From: Thalassospira xiamenensis M-5 = DSM 17429
GTDB lineage: Bacteria; Pseudomonadota; Alphaproteobacteria; Rhodospirillales; Thalassospiraceae
DNA length: 64,000 bases
Assembly: GCF_000300235.2 (NCBI RefSeq)
Contig: NZ_CP004388.1
Coordinates: 1,035,501-1,099,500 of the forward strand
Reading direction: 5' to 3'
The position numbers and the translations under genes are program-made. Numbering within the stretch: the stretch's first letter is position 1; each line of letters starts with the position of its first letter. This document shows, one piece after another, positions 1-8,307 of the stretch. A model generated the notes under the pieces. That model made no database searches and was not told the origin of the DNA. It saw only the letters and a program-made list of their open reading frames with translations.

Positions 1-3
1 TGA

Positions 4-862
4 TCAGATTTTTCGTCTTTCGAATTCGACGGGTGACAACATCCCGTTGGTACTATGTTTGCGCTTCGGGTTGTAGAACATTTCTATGTAATCGAAGACA
101 TCCTGACGTGCCTCATCCCGTGATTTATAGACCCTGCGGCGGATGCGTTCGCGTTTAAGCAAGTTGAAGAAACTTTCGGCAACAGCATTGTCATAACAGT
201 TCCCACGGCGGCTCATACTATGTTCAAGATTGTGCTGACGAAGGAAAGCTGGCCCAGTCGATGCTGGTATATTGGGAACCCTGATCAGAATGGATCAGCA
301 CCCTGTTCTTTGGCTTTCGCCGCCAGACGGCCATCAGCAAGGCTTGCAGAACAACCTCTGTATCTTGTCGCTGCTTCAATGCCCAGCCAACCACCATGCG
401 GGAATAAAGGTCAATTACGACGGCAAGATACGCAAATCCTTCCTGTGTCTTGATATAGGTGATATCGGTCACCCAAACGGTATTTGGTCTGGCGGTATCA
501 AACTGCCGATCCAGTTTGTTGTCAGCGACGACAGCCGGTTTGCGGCCATATTTGCCGGGACGCTTCTTGTAACCGATCCGGGCGCGTATGCCTGCATTGC
601 GGGCCAGTCGGGCAACACGGTTCGGACTGCAACTCTCTCCCATATCCAGCAGATCATCATGGATTTTGCGGTAGCCATATACCTGACCGCTGTCTTCCCA
701 TATCTGGCGAACAAGCGCGGTCTGCCTTTGATCTTCCAGAAACCGGGCGCTGTGTGGTTTCTTCTGCCAAGCATAAAAGCCACTGGGATGAACCTGCAAA
801 CACCGGCACATGGTGCGCACCGAGTAGACCCGGCGATGCTGGTCAATAAACGCGTACCTCAT
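4..862 (-). pseudogene. IS3 transposase OrfB, frameshifted
   Basis: This is the DDE integrase-like half of an IS3 transposase. The first acidic residue is in VTDITYI, the second in HSDQGSQYTS and the glutamate in AVAESFF, which is the usual DD(35)E arrangement. The reading frame is broken between the second D and the E. Around 243-244 the minus strand reads TTTCCTTCG, where removing one C restores the family-typical path into MSRRGNCYDNA. The upstream part (224-862) therefore ends early, and the downstream part (4-216) lacks its own start context. Its start overlaps the orfA stop in an ATGA, as is usual for IS3 elements that make OrfAB by frameshifting. I infer a single-base insertion; a sequencing error is possible. 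Confidence 0.85.
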
Positions 863-1137
863 TTTGCATCCCTGGCGAAGTACGCGGTTGCCTTTTTTAG
901 AATATCGCGCTCCTCGGTGATCCGGGCGAGTTCTTGCTTCAGGCGGCGTATCTCGGATGATTGTTGATCAGCTTCAGCAATCGTATCAGGGGACTTGCTG
1001 AACTTCTTCTTCCACACATACAGGGAATGTGTGCTGACACCGAGACGAGCAGAAACTTCCGCTACTGAGTAGCCTCGTTCTGTAATCTGGCGAACGGCAT
1101 TGATTTTGAACTCATCGGTAAAATGACTCTTGGGCAT
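859..1137 (-). CDS. IS3 transposase OrfA (DNA-binding subunit)
   Basis: A 92-residue protein with an N-terminal helix-turn-helix (FTDEFKINAVRQI ... VSARLGVSTHSLYVWKKKF) followed by a leucine-zipper-like coiled coil with EIRRLKQELARI and ILKKATAYFAR near the C-terminus. This is the standard IS3 OrfA architecture. It binds the element ends and is needed with OrfB for transposition. Its stop overlaps the orfB start (ATGA). The length matches full-length relatives, so this half looks intact even though orfB is broken. Confidence 0.9.
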   Translation of the reverse strand: MPKSHFTDEFKINAVRQITERGYSVAEVSARLGVSTHSLYVWKKKFSKSPDTIAEADQQSSEIRRLKQELARITEERDILKKATAYFARDAK

Positions 1138-1288
1138 CGTAAACTCCTTGCCTCACTTTATAAGTGATGGGGTGTCTACAATTCCAGGGGCTATTCAGTT
1201 CAATCAGTTTGTCTTTCCTGCCCATGGCAATTTGCGACGCCCTGATTTGTTGCGGGTGAAATGGAATATAACAAATGCCGGGATTTTA

Positions 1289-1308
1289 TGCAACTAAAAC
1301 TAGTTGCA
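1289..1308. promoter_or_regulatory. Perfect inverted repeat in the leader of the phage-like block
   Basis: TGCAACTA, a four-base AAAC spacer, then TAGTTGCA: an 8+8 perfect dyad. It lies between the IS3 end and the terminator-like array. It could be an operator or a small hairpin; no cognate regulator is visible nearby. Apart from this dyad and the hairpins at 1456-1593, I see no gene in 1198-1620. Confidence 0.4.
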
Positions 1309-1455
1309 TCTTGATGTTGGCGAGATTCAGGACGTTTTTGGTGAAATTAAACATGCAAAAACAAATTTTTATGAAGAAAATAGCATTTTTCTGAAAAATG
1401 TTCTTGATTTGTTCTTTTTCTTGTGCCATAAGGGAGAAGTCAACACCACAATTGC

Positions 1456-1593
1456 GCCCGCATCGCTTTATCGCGTTGCGGGCGTTTTTGTTTCCAAGCC
1501 CGTTTAAGGGCGTTTGTTTTTTTTAGCCCCGGTTTGGGGCTGTTTGTTTTTTGGGCCCCGGTTTGGGGTGTTTTGTTTTGCCCCGTTCGGGGC
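1456..1593 (+). terminator. Array of five terminator-like hairpins
   Basis: Five GC-rich stem-loops follow each other, most with a T-rich tail. They are GCCCGCA...TGCGGGC plus T5 (1456-1490), GCCC/GGGC plus a T8 run (1498-1524), AGCCCC/GGGGCT plus T6 (1525-1552), GCCCC/GGGG plus T-rich (1553-1579) and GCCCC/GGGGC (1580-1593). The last one lies directly before the strong Shine-Dalgarno of the first phage gene. They probably insulate the late operon from upstream transcription. The repeated CCC-loop-GGG-GTTTGTTTT pattern suggests local duplication. Confidence 0.6.
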
Positions 1594-1620
1594 GGGGGCA
1601 GAAGGAGGTAAAGGGGCATC

Positions 1621-1863
1621 ATGGGCAGTCTGTTTTCGACACCAAAACCATCCGCGCCACCACCAATTGCCACCAGTCCGTCCGCAAACCCGGCGTCCGT
1701 CGATGACGGGGAAAGTGCGGCAGAAGCGGCACGACGGGCGCGGTCCGAGGCGCTGGAGCGGCGACGCTATGGCCGGGCCGGTCTGATCGGTACGGGGTTT
1801 CGTGGCCTGTTGTCAGACCGGATCGACCGTGCGGCGGGTGGCAAAAATCTTTTGGGGGATTAG
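1621..1863 (+). CDS. Small phage protein preceding the portal
   Basis: An 80-residue protein with a Pro/Ser-rich start (MGSLFSTPKPSAPPP) and a basic C-terminal half containing ARRARSEALERRRYGRAG and GFRGLL. Short proteins with this start and a GR-G-x(n)-GLL ending are common directly upstream of the head-tail connector in alphaproteobacterial podoviruses; their role is not established. The AGAAGGAGGT ribosome-binding site is near-perfect, with the ATG about ten bases downstream. The portal gene starts three bases after its stop, so the two are co-translated. Confidence 0.7.
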   Translation: MGSLFSTPKPSAPPPIATSPSANPASVDDGESAAEAARRARSEALERRRYGRAGLIGTGFRGLLSDRIDRAAGGKNLLGD

Positions 1864-1866
1864 GCG

Positions 1867-3708
1867 ATGACAGAACGGCAGAACCGCAAAGCGCGCCCGG
1901 TCCGTCCGGCCCGGAAGGTGGGTTTGGCGGCAAAGCGTGCGACGTCTGATCGGGGGCTTCCCGATGGAGCGCAGCGTGCTGCCGGTCGGAATGCGACCGG
2001 GCCGGGTGATGCCAATCCGGGGGATGCCAGGCCGGGTGATGCCAGGCCGTCGGGAGCAGACCAGACGGCGGCGAGATTTGGCCGGATGGCGAAGGAGCCG
2101 GTCGGCCGTCTTGGAGCAGGTGCTGGTGCTGGTGCGGGGACAGGCAGCAATGCCGGGACCGGAACCAAAGCCGGCGGGATTGCGATTGCCGATTTGCGGG
2201 CCCGGTTCCGCGCGGCGGTCGGGCAGAAGCAGGGCTGGGTCCGGCATTGGCAGGAATGTTACGAATTTGCCCTGCCGCAGCGCAATGGGGCAAGCGAGCA
2301 ACCGGGAGCATCCGGCGGGGTATCTGGTGGGGAAAAGAAGTTTGATCGGGTGTTTGATGCCACGGCCCCCGATGCGGTCGAGCAGCTTGCGGCAAGCCTG
2401 ATGGCGGAAATCACCCCGCCGAGTGGTGGCTGGTTCGCGTTTGAGCCGGGCGGCAATGTGGCGGATGCGGATCGGGACATTCTGACCGCGCGGCTGGCGC
2501 GCGCCGCAAGCATTTTGCAGGGGCATTTTGACCGGTCCAATTTCGCGGTCGAGATGCATCAGGCGTTTCTCGATCTGGTGACGGCGGGGACGGCGTGCCT
2601 TCGGCTTGAAGCGGATGATTTTTTAAGCCCGTCGGCGTTTCGGTTTGGCGCGGTGCCGCTGCGTGAACTGGCGTTCGAGGAACGCAGTGACGGCAGAATG
2701 GATGCGGTGTTTCGCAAGCTGTCGTTGACCCGTGACGAGATTGCAAGGCAATGGCCAGAGGCGCGGTTGCCCGATAGGGATCGGGATGAGGGGCAGAGCC
2801 CGAAACGATACGCGGTGGTCGAGGCGGTTCTGCCCGATCCGGGGGCGTTTGGCGGTTATCAGCTTTGCGTGTTTTTTGAGGATGGCGGGCAGGTTTCGGG
2901 TGGTCTGGCCGGCGAAGATGGGGTGATCCATCGGGACCGTTTTGAGGTGTCGCCCTATATCGCGTTTCGGTGGATGAAGGCACCGGGCGAGGTTTATGGC
3001 AGGTCGCCGGTGATGAAGGCGCTGCCCGATATCAAGACGGCGAACAAGGTGGTCGAGCTGGTGCTTAAAAACGCATCCATCGCGGTGACTGGCATCTGGC
3101 AGGCCGATGATGACGGGGTTTTGAACCCGGCGGCGATCCGGCTGGTGCCCGGAAGTATCATCCCGAAGGCGGTCGGGTCGGCGGGTTTGACGCCGCTTGA
3201 TGCGCCGGGGCGGTTTGATGTTTCTGATCTGGTGCTGTCCGATCTGCGTGATCGCATCCGGCGGTGCCTGTTGGCCGACCGGCTGGGGCAAAGTGACCAG
3301 CCGGGCATGACCGCGACCGAGGTTCTGGAACGGGCATCGGAAAATGCCCGGTTGCTGGGGGCGACCTATGGGCGGTTGCAGGCGGAACTGCTTTATCCGC
3401 TTATTCGCCGGGCGGTCCATATTCTGGTGCGGCGTGGGGAGCTGCCCGATATGCCGCTTGATGGCGATGTCGTGCAGTTGCGCCATAGCGCGCCATTGGC
3501 CCAGTTGCCCAAACGCGTACAGGCCGGGCAGGCGATGGATTGGCTGTCACGGATTGCGACGCTGGGGCCGGAGGCGCTGGGCGAGGTCGATATGCCGCAC
3601 ATGGTCCGCTGGCTTGCCGATCAGTTTGGCGTGCCGGACCATTTGCTCAGGCCGGTTTTGCCGGTTGAGGCAATGGTTGAGGCGGCGATGATGGAGGATG
3701 CACCATGA
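1867..3708 (+). CDS. Head-tail connector (podoviral portal protein)
   Basis: A 613-residue protein. From about residue 110 it follows the podoviral head-to-tail connecting protein family (T7 gp8-like): RARFRAAVGQKQGWVRHWQECYEFALPQ at the start of the conserved part, a central YGRSPVMKALPDIKTANK segment, and a C-terminal TATEVLERASEN...GRLQAELLYPLIRR region. It would form the dodecameric DNA portal. The first ~105 residues are a low-complexity extension with GDA(N/R)PGDARP repeats and a GAGAGAGTG stretch, which the family normally lacks. The stop overlaps the next gene (ATGA). Confidence 0.88.
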   Translation: MTERQNRKARPVRPARKVGLAAKRATSDRGLPDGAQRAAGRNATGPGDANPGDARPGDARPSGADQTAARFGRMAKEPVGRLGAGAGAGAGTGSNAGTGTKAGGIAIADLRARFRAAVGQKQGWVRHWQECYEFALPQRNGASEQPGASGGVSGGEKKFDRVFDATAPDAVEQLAASLMAEITPPSGGWFAFEPGGNVADADRDILTARLARAASILQGHFDRSNFAVEMHQAFLDLVTAGTACLRLEADDFLSPSAFRFGAVPLRELAFEERSDGRMDAVFRKLSLTRDEIARQWPEARLPDRDRDEGQSPKRYAVVEAVLPDPGAFGGYQLCVFFEDGGQVSGGLAGEDGVIHRDRFEVSPYIAFRWMKAPGEVYGRSPVMKALPDIKTANKVVELVLKNASIAVTGIWQADDDGVLNPAAIRLVPGSIIPKAVGSAGLTPLDAPGRFDVSDLVLSDLRDRIRRCLLADRLGQSDQPGMTATEVLERASENARLLGATYGRLQAELLYPLIRRAVHILVRRGELPDMPLDGDVVQLRHSAPLAQLPKRVQAGQAMDWLSRIATLGPEALGEVDMPHMVRWLADQFGVPDHLLRPVLPVEAMVEAAMMEDAP

Positions 3709-3968
3709 GTGGTTGGGACTGGTTTGAGGGGGTGGCAGCCGTCGACGAAACGGATGAAGCAGATCGGGTGCATTGGCAGCAATGCTTTGGCACGCACGCG
3801 GGGCAGAAGGTTCTGGCGGAGCTTGAACGCAGCATCATCAAAACCGCGCTTGGCCCGCAAAGCCCGGATCGGGCGATCTGGATGCGGGAAGGGCAGCGGG
3901 CGCTGGTTTTGCAGATGGCGCGGCTTGCAAGGGGCAGCGTAGATGGGGGCGCGGCGGATAAAGGGTGA
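3705..3968 (+). CDS. Bbp19-like small phage protein
   Basis: An 87-residue acidic and helical protein. It has WQQCFGTHAGQKVLAEL, ALGPQSPDRAIWMREGQRALV and a basic ending, resembling the small Bbp19-type proteins found after the portal gene in podoviruses related to Bordetella phage BPP-1. Function is unknown. It starts inside the stop codon of the portal gene (ATGA), so it belongs to the same translational unit. A 360-base spacer carrying a palindromic repeat pair follows it. Confidence 0.6.
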   Translation: MSGWDWFEGVAAVDETDEADRVHWQQCFGTHAGQKVLAELERSIIKTALGPQSPDRAIWMREGQRALVLQMARLARGSVDGGAADKG

Positions 3969-4053
3969 GGTTGCCCGTTTTTGTTGGAGCACCTTTGCCT
4001 GTGAAGTCGGGAGGATGGTGTGCTTGATGCCAGTTTGGTGCATCCGGCACGAT

Positions 4054-4153
4054 GGACTCCCGCCTGCGCGGGAGTGACGGAGAGGGTGGAGAGACGGGAG
4101 CGGTTGGGGCGGGACCTTTGCCTCCCCCGTCATGCCCGCGAACGCGGGCATCC
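4054..4153. repeat. Palindromic repeat pair 1
   Basis: Two copies of the dispersed palindrome in opposite orientation: 4054-4080 (GGACTCCCGC / GCGGGAGTGAC) and 4129-4153 (GTCATGCCCGC / GCGGGCATCC). They fill the 3969-4325 spacer between the Bbp19-like and scaffold genes. I see no other signal there apart from the ribosome-binding site of the scaffold gene. Confidence 0.85.
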
Positions 4154-4325
4154 AGACTTGGTGCCGCATCGACGATTAGGAGTTGTGCGGCGCGAGGGAG
4201 TGACTGCGTCCTTTGCCGGACCGTCCAGACCCTGCTGCCCCGCGCAGTGTTAATCAGGAAAAACCGTTATTTTATGAACAGTAATCCGGCAGCGAAGCGG
4301 CTGCGCGGAGAGGGGAGAGTGTATC

Positions 4326-5036
4326 ATGACCATTGATCAGAACCCGGCGCGGCCAGAAGCCGGGCAGGGGGCGGAGGATAATCTGTTGCGTCCGGCCGAT
4401 GTGGCGGGCGGCGTGACTGAGGCGTTAGGCGTCGAGGCGGATGTGGTTTTCGATGCTGGCGTCTTGCCGGAAGGTGAATTTGACGCCGGTGAAGCCAGCG
4501 CGGCCCTTGACCCGGCCAGCATTCCCGAAACGCCGGACGGATACGAGATTGCGGTTGATGAGGTGTTGGGCGCGGTTGATCCAGCGGTAAATGCGCGCTT
4601 GCATGAAGCGGGATTTACCGGCGCACAGGCGCAGCTTGTTTATGATCTGGCGGCCGAGGTGATCGGGCCGTTAATTGGCGAGGTTGAGGGCGCAGGCAAA
4701 CGTGCCACGGATCGGGCGGCACTGGCGGCGGAATTTGGCGGGGCGGAAAACTGGAAACGGTTGGCACCGCGGATTGAGAAATGGGGGCGCGAGAACCTGC
4801 CCGAGGCGGCGTTTGAGGTTCTGTGCCAAACGGCAGACGGGGTGCGCAGCATTCATCGGTTGATGAGCGGCCGGGCGGAGCAGGGACTGGCGTCGGGGTC
4901 AGGCGCGGACGGGACAGGCGATTTGCGCCAAGATATCCGGGCCAAAATGAATGATCCGCGATACTGGCGCGACCGTGATCCGGGGATTGTCGCCGAGGTG
5001 CAGGCAGGTTTTGACCGCCTGCATGGCATTTCCTAG
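4326..5036 (+). CDS. Probable phage scaffold (capsid assembly) protein
   Basis: A 236-residue, very acidic protein between portal and capsid, the position of the T7 scaffold (gp9). The N-terminal third is disordered and Glu/Ala/Gly-rich. The middle is helical (VNARLHEAGFTGAQAQLVYDL) and there is an EFGGAENWKRLAPRIEKWG segment. The C-terminus has a DPRYWRDRDP...VQAGFDRLHG tail typical of podoviral scaffolds that contact the capsid. The call rests on position, composition and that tail. A GAGAGGGGAGAG purine run precedes the ATG. Confidence 0.7.
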   Translation: MTIDQNPARPEAGQGAEDNLLRPADVAGGVTEALGVEADVVFDAGVLPEGEFDAGEASAALDPASIPETPDGYEIAVDEVLGAVDPAVNARLHEAGFTGAQAQLVYDLAAEVIGPLIGEVEGAGKRATDRAALAAEFGGAENWKRLAPRIEKWGRENLPEAAFEVLCQTADGVRSIHRLMSGRAEQGLASGSGADGTGDLRQDIRAKMNDPRYWRDRDPGIVAEVQAGFDRLHGIS

Positions 5037-5833
5037 TTCACCTGATAGCGGCCATCGGTTTTGTGGACTTCGGGGGGAATGCGGGTGCGCTCGAACGCGG
5101 CATACACGTCATAAAGCCCCGGTGCCGGGACGCTGGCAAAGGCGTCTTCGGTGAGGGTCACGGCATCATCCATGTTCTGGCGTTTTTCAAAGACGTGGAC
5201 GGGCACCTGTGCCTGCCCGGCGCGAAGGGCCGTATCGATCAGCATATAGACCGGTTCGATATCGCTGTTTTCAAGGGCAATACCGCCCGTGCCCTCGCAA
5301 TTGCCGCGAAGGGCGGGGCGGGCGGTTTGGGCCTGTTCTGCCATTTCTTCGGGGCTGCCTGATGTGAGCGGGGTCAGGGCGATTTCGAGGTGATGGGGGC
5401 TGCTCGGCGAAAGGTCGTCGCGCGTGACATGGTAAACGCCAAGATTGGCGGTGCTGCCGATGGTCTGTGCGGTGCCGTCGGTTTCGCCGTTATTGCCGTC
5501 GCTGGCGCGCGTGATGGCATCGGCGTCGCAGAAATTATAGCGGGTAAACAGGCGGTAACGGTTGTTTGCCTTTAACCAGACTTCGACATCGCGATCCGCA
5601 TAGAAGACGCGTACGAAAACCGGCGCGCCAATCGCAAGATCGGCGTTGGACAGTTCGGCTTCGAGATCGGGCAGAACCCGGTCGCGGATATTTTCCGCGC
5701 CAAACCCGGCAAGGGACGAAACCCGGCTGGTGAAGTCGTTGAAATAGCCGGGAACGGGGGTATAGGGCAGCAGGGTATAACCCGCTGCCCCAATCCCGAT
5801 CAGGGCGATGGTGGCAAACAGTTTTGCGCGCAA
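5033..5833 (-). CDS. YafK-family L,D-transpeptidase-like protein lacking catalytic residues
   Basis: About 266 residues, read against the phage genes and overlapping the scaffold stop by four bases. I place the start at a TTG (5831-5833) preceded by GGAG, giving an N-terminal membrane segment (LFATIALIGIGAAGY). The rest aligns along its length with E. coli YafK (DpaA/LdtF): VFVRVFYADRDVEVWLK...YRLF, then GVYHVTRDDLSP, and RTRIPPEVHKTDGRYQV at the end. Where YafK has HGDCVSIGC this protein has RGNCEGTGG, so the active-site His and Cys are both lost. It cannot be a working transpeptidase or amidase; it may bind peptidoglycan or be decaying. A longer ORF extends upstream to 5941 but has no signal-like start. 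Confidence 0.65.
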   Translation of the reverse strand: MRAKLFATIALIGIGAAGYTLLPYTPVPGYFNDFTSRVSSLAGFGAENIRDRVLPDLEAELSNADLAIGAPVFVRVFYADRDVEVWLKANNRYRLFTRYNFCDADAITRASDGNNGETDGTAQTIGSTANLGVYHVTRDDLSPSSPHHLEIALTPLTSGSPEEMAEQAQTARPALRGNCEGTGGIALENSDIEPVYMLIDTALRAGQAQVPVHVFEKRQNMDDAVTLTEDAFASVPAPGLYDVYAAFERTRIPPEVHKTDGRYQVN

Positions 5834-6063
5834 CGCAAACTCCAGATCATCAATTTTGCAACAGGTCCGGCCAAACCGGACAGATGTTCGATCCCCCGTG
5901 GCGATGGGGGTTCGAGCCGAAACACAAGACCACTCAACCATGACCGCAAGATGACCGGTTCGGGGTGCAAATAAGGCGGAATTGCCTGATTTGCTGCCGC
6001 TTCGGGATGCTGCATCGCGCGTTGCGGTCTTAAAATTGTTTATGGGCAGAAGGATATAAACCG

Positions 6064-6879
6064 ATGAGTGTCACGATTGATAAAAGCTTTGTGGATCATT
6101 TCCAGGCCGATGTGCATCAGGCCTATCAGCGGATGGGATCAAAGCTTCGTAATACGGTGCGGGTCAAAAACAGCGTCAAGGGGGCCAGCACGGTTTTCCA
6201 GAAAGTCGGCAAGGGCACGGCCACCACCAAGGCACGCCACGGCAAGGTGCCGGTGATGAATGCCGAACATGAGGCGGTGCGCTGTGACCTTCGCGATTAT
6301 TATGCCGGTGACTGGGTCGATGCGCTTGATGAGCTCAAGACCAATCACGATGAAAAGATGGTTCTGGCCAATGCCGGGGCCTATGCCCTTGGCCGCAAGA
6401 CCGATGATCTGATCATCAATGCGCTGGCAAGCGGCGAGGAGCTTATTGATCACAATGATACGGGGCTGACCCTTGGCAAGGTGATGGTGGCGTTTGAGGG
6501 CATGGGCAACCGCGATGTGCCCGATGACGGGCAGCGTTATGCGATTGTCGGCTGGAAACAATGGTCGCAGCTTTTGCAGATCAACGAATTTTCCAATGCT
6601 GACTATGTCGGCGATGATGATCTTCCGTGGAAGGGCACACAGGCCAAACGGTGGCTTGGCACGCTGTGGATGCCGCATTCGGGGCTTCCGGTGGCGGACG
6701 GCATCCGGTCGTGCTTCTGGTATCACAGAACGGCGATTGGCCATGCGATCGGGGCCGATGTGCAGTCCGACATTACCTGGCACGGCGATCATGCGGCGCA
6801 TTTCGTCAACAATTCCATGAGCCAGGGTGCGGTGCTTGTTGATGATGCCGGGGTGAGCTGCATCCGGGCCAAGGAATAG
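6064..6879 (+). CDS. Major capsid protein (podoviral)
   Basis: A 271-residue protein whose sequence fits the phage capsid family seen in epsilon15/BPP-1-like podoviruses: an N-terminal SFVDHFQADVHQAYQRMGSKLRNTVR helix region, a GKVPVMNAEHEAV segment, a long helix DDLIINALASG, and a C-terminal FVNNSMSQGAVLVDDAGV strand region. It forms the icosahedral shell. The AGAAGGA ribosome-binding site is well placed before the ATG. It follows the scaffold gene, with the reversed YafK-like gene between them, and leads into a small gene 44 bases on. Confidence 0.85.
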   Translation: MSVTIDKSFVDHFQADVHQAYQRMGSKLRNTVRVKNSVKGASTVFQKVGKGTATTKARHGKVPVMNAEHEAVRCDLRDYYAGDWVDALDELKTNHDEKMVLANAGAYALGRKTDDLIINALASGEELIDHNDTGLTLGKVMVAFEGMGNRDVPDDGQRYAIVGWKQWSQLLQINEFSNADYVGDDDLPWKGTQAKRWLGTLWMPHSGLPVADGIRSCFWYHRTAIGHAIGADVQSDITWHGDHAAHFVNNSMSQGAVLVDDAGVSCIRAKE

Positions 6880-6923
6880 GCCGCGGCTTCTGAAGATTTT
6901 TCATACAGATAACGGAGATCAAA

Positions 6924-7199
6924 ATGGCAGAAGGTTTTAAAGCCAGAAACCTGAGTGTTCTGGCCTATGCCAACGGCTTTACGCTTTGGCATTACATCAC
7001 CCCGGATTTCGCCGCCGATGTCGATACGGCGGGCTATTTCACCGATGCGCGCGACATGCTGCGGGTTGGTGACATCATCATCGCCAATACCAACCGCGAT
7101 GCCACCATGTCCGGCGGGCTGTTCGTCGTGGCGAGTTCGGGGGCTTTGGGCGTTGATGTCCGCGATATGACGGCGATTGGCAGTTCGAATACGGACTGA
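6924..7199 (+). CDS. Small head-associated phage protein
   Basis: A 91-residue protein (MAEGFKARNLSVLAYANGFTLWHY at the start, with an aspartate-rich middle and VRDMTAIGSSN near the end). Small proteins of this kind follow the capsid gene in BPP-1-like podoviruses and may be decoration or head-completion proteins; the exact role is unknown. It has an AACGGAG ribosome-binding site and lies in the same orientation as capsid. The next gene is the ferredoxin-lysozyme cargo, 72 bases downstream. Confidence 0.6.
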   Translation: MAEGFKARNLSVLAYANGFTLWHYITPDFAADVDTAGYFTDARDMLRVGDIIIANTNRDATMSGGLFVVASSGALGVDVRDMTAIGSSNTD

Positions 7200-7271
7200 T
7201 CGTCATAACTGTTCAGACGAAGTCTAATTTCCTCATATTCCAAGATATCCTCCCGAAAGGAAGAAGTATAA

Positions 7272-8132
7272 ATGAGCGAAAATGGTGTAAGCGGATATCG
7301 TGTAAGAGTTAATTATGGAGGGACAAGTTACGAATTTCACTGCCCCGAAGATGCCTACATCCTTGATACGGCTGAGGAAGTTGGTTTGATTCTGCCTTAT
7401 TCATGTCGGGCAGGGGCTTGCAGCACGTGTGCTTGCGGCGTGATATCCGGTTCGATTGATGACAGCGATCAGTCTTATCTTGACGACGAGCAGAGGCAGG
7501 CAGGTTTTTTCCTGTCTTGTGTGGCTTATCCCGGCTCTCATGTTGAGATCGTGGCTGGACAGGAAGATGCCGTAAATAACGGGGAAAATCCTCGATTGAC
7601 AGGTGGCGGAGCCCCAGTCTGGTTAGGCCCTAATCCTTACAGTGCCGATATTGAACTTGATGCCGTTGTTGTTTCCGAAGCCGGGGAAGAGTTTATCAAG
7701 GACCTAGAGGGCTATGTCAGCGAACCTTACAAGGTCGATGATGTCGGCAACTGGACTGTTGGTTATGGTCATGAATTGACCCAAGAAGAGTATGACAGCG
7801 GTGTTTACTCTTTTGTTTCAAGAGAGTTTGCCGAAACCTTGTTCGCTGACGATATTCTGATCGCTAAAGAGACGGTTGATCGATTCATCGCTAACAACAA
7901 TCCGAACATATCGCTCTCGCAAAGCCAGTATGATGCTTTGGCAAGCCTGGCTTTTAACTCTGGATATCCGGGGCGTTTTCCGAAGCTGAGTGAGGCTTTC
8001 GCTCAAGGAAATCACATTGGCGTCGCAAACGAATTCGGAGATATTACCAATAATGGGGACCAAGGGTTGATTAACCGACGAAATGCTGAGCAGGCCCTTT
8101 ATCTCTCGGAGGATTATTCAGGGATACCGTAG
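7272..8132 (+). CDS. Ferredoxin-lysozyme fusion, probable M-class (pectocin-like) bacteriocin
   Basis: A 286-residue protein with two domains. Residues 1-99 form a plant/cyanobacterial-type [2Fe-2S] ferredoxin with ligands C45, C50, C53 and C83 in the canonical CX4CX2CX29C spacing, and the PetF-like blocks [23 protein letters not shown] and [11 protein letters not shown] Gly/Pro-rich linker (about 100-138) leads to a GH24 T4-type lysozyme with catalytic E146, D156 and T162 (GNWTVGYGH) and the C-terminal [14 protein letters not shown] motif. There is no signal peptide. Pectocins of Pectobacterium pair such a ferredoxin with a peptidoglycan-attacking domain and enter cells through a ferredoxin receptor. 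An unusual endolysin is the alternative. The gene is AT-richer than the phage genes around it. The start has an AAGGAAGAAG ribosome-binding site. Confidence 0.85.
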   Translation: MSENGVSGYRVRVNYGGTSYEFHCPEDAYILDTAEEVGLILPYSCRAGACSTCACGVISGSIDDSDQSYLDDEQRQAGFFLSCVAYPGSHVEIVAGQEDAVNNGENPRLTGGGAPVWLGPNPYSADIELDAVVVSEAGEEFIKDLEGYVSEPYKVDDVGNWTVGYGHELTQEEYDSGVYSFVSREFAETLFADDILIAKETVDRFIANNNPNISLSQSQYDALASLAFNSGYPGRFPKLSEAFAQGNHIGVANEFGDITNNGDQGLINRRNAEQALYLSEDYSGIP

Positions 8133-8307
8133 GCATAAAATATGCATATGTTATCGCTCTGATGATGTCCTGATTTTGGATCATTTTCCTGCTTTGGTGT
8201 TTCAAAATCGAGGAGATCATTTGGGCTATTTGGTGTAGATTTTTCTTCTATAAGTTGTATCCTTGCGTGTTGTTATGTTTGCATAAAATGCTGCGAGGCT
8301 GTTTACG

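Larger units (their letters stand above)
1..1197 (-). mobile_element. IS3-family insertion sequence, partial at window edge
   Basis: Two overlapping reading frames with the IS3 orfA/orfB layout run leftward. The orfA-proximal end looks like TGAATAGCCCCTGGAATTG (read on the minus strand from position 1197), which has the TG start and C-rich pattern of IS3-group ends. The far end lies just outside position 1, because orfB stops at 4. The target duplication cannot be checked. The copy is probably inactive because orfB is frameshifted. It forms the left border of the phage-like block in this window. Confidence 0.85.

Noticed and set aside
1304-1507. 67-residue ORF between the IS3 end and the phage genes
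   Set aside because: It starts at an unlikely codon without a ribosome-binding site and its 3' half runs through the terminator hairpins.
1619-2559. Long Pro/Arg-rich reversed ORFs opposite the portal gene
   Set aside because: Composition is typical of antisense reading of a GC-rich gene (HRPTR-like), and the opposite strand has a coherent phage gene order.
7211-7225. GTTC-N7-GTCT upstream of the ferredoxin-lysozyme as an SOS (LexA) box
   Set aside because: The alphaproteobacterial LexA box is GTTC-N7-GTTC; the second half has two mismatches. Too weak to claim SOS control.
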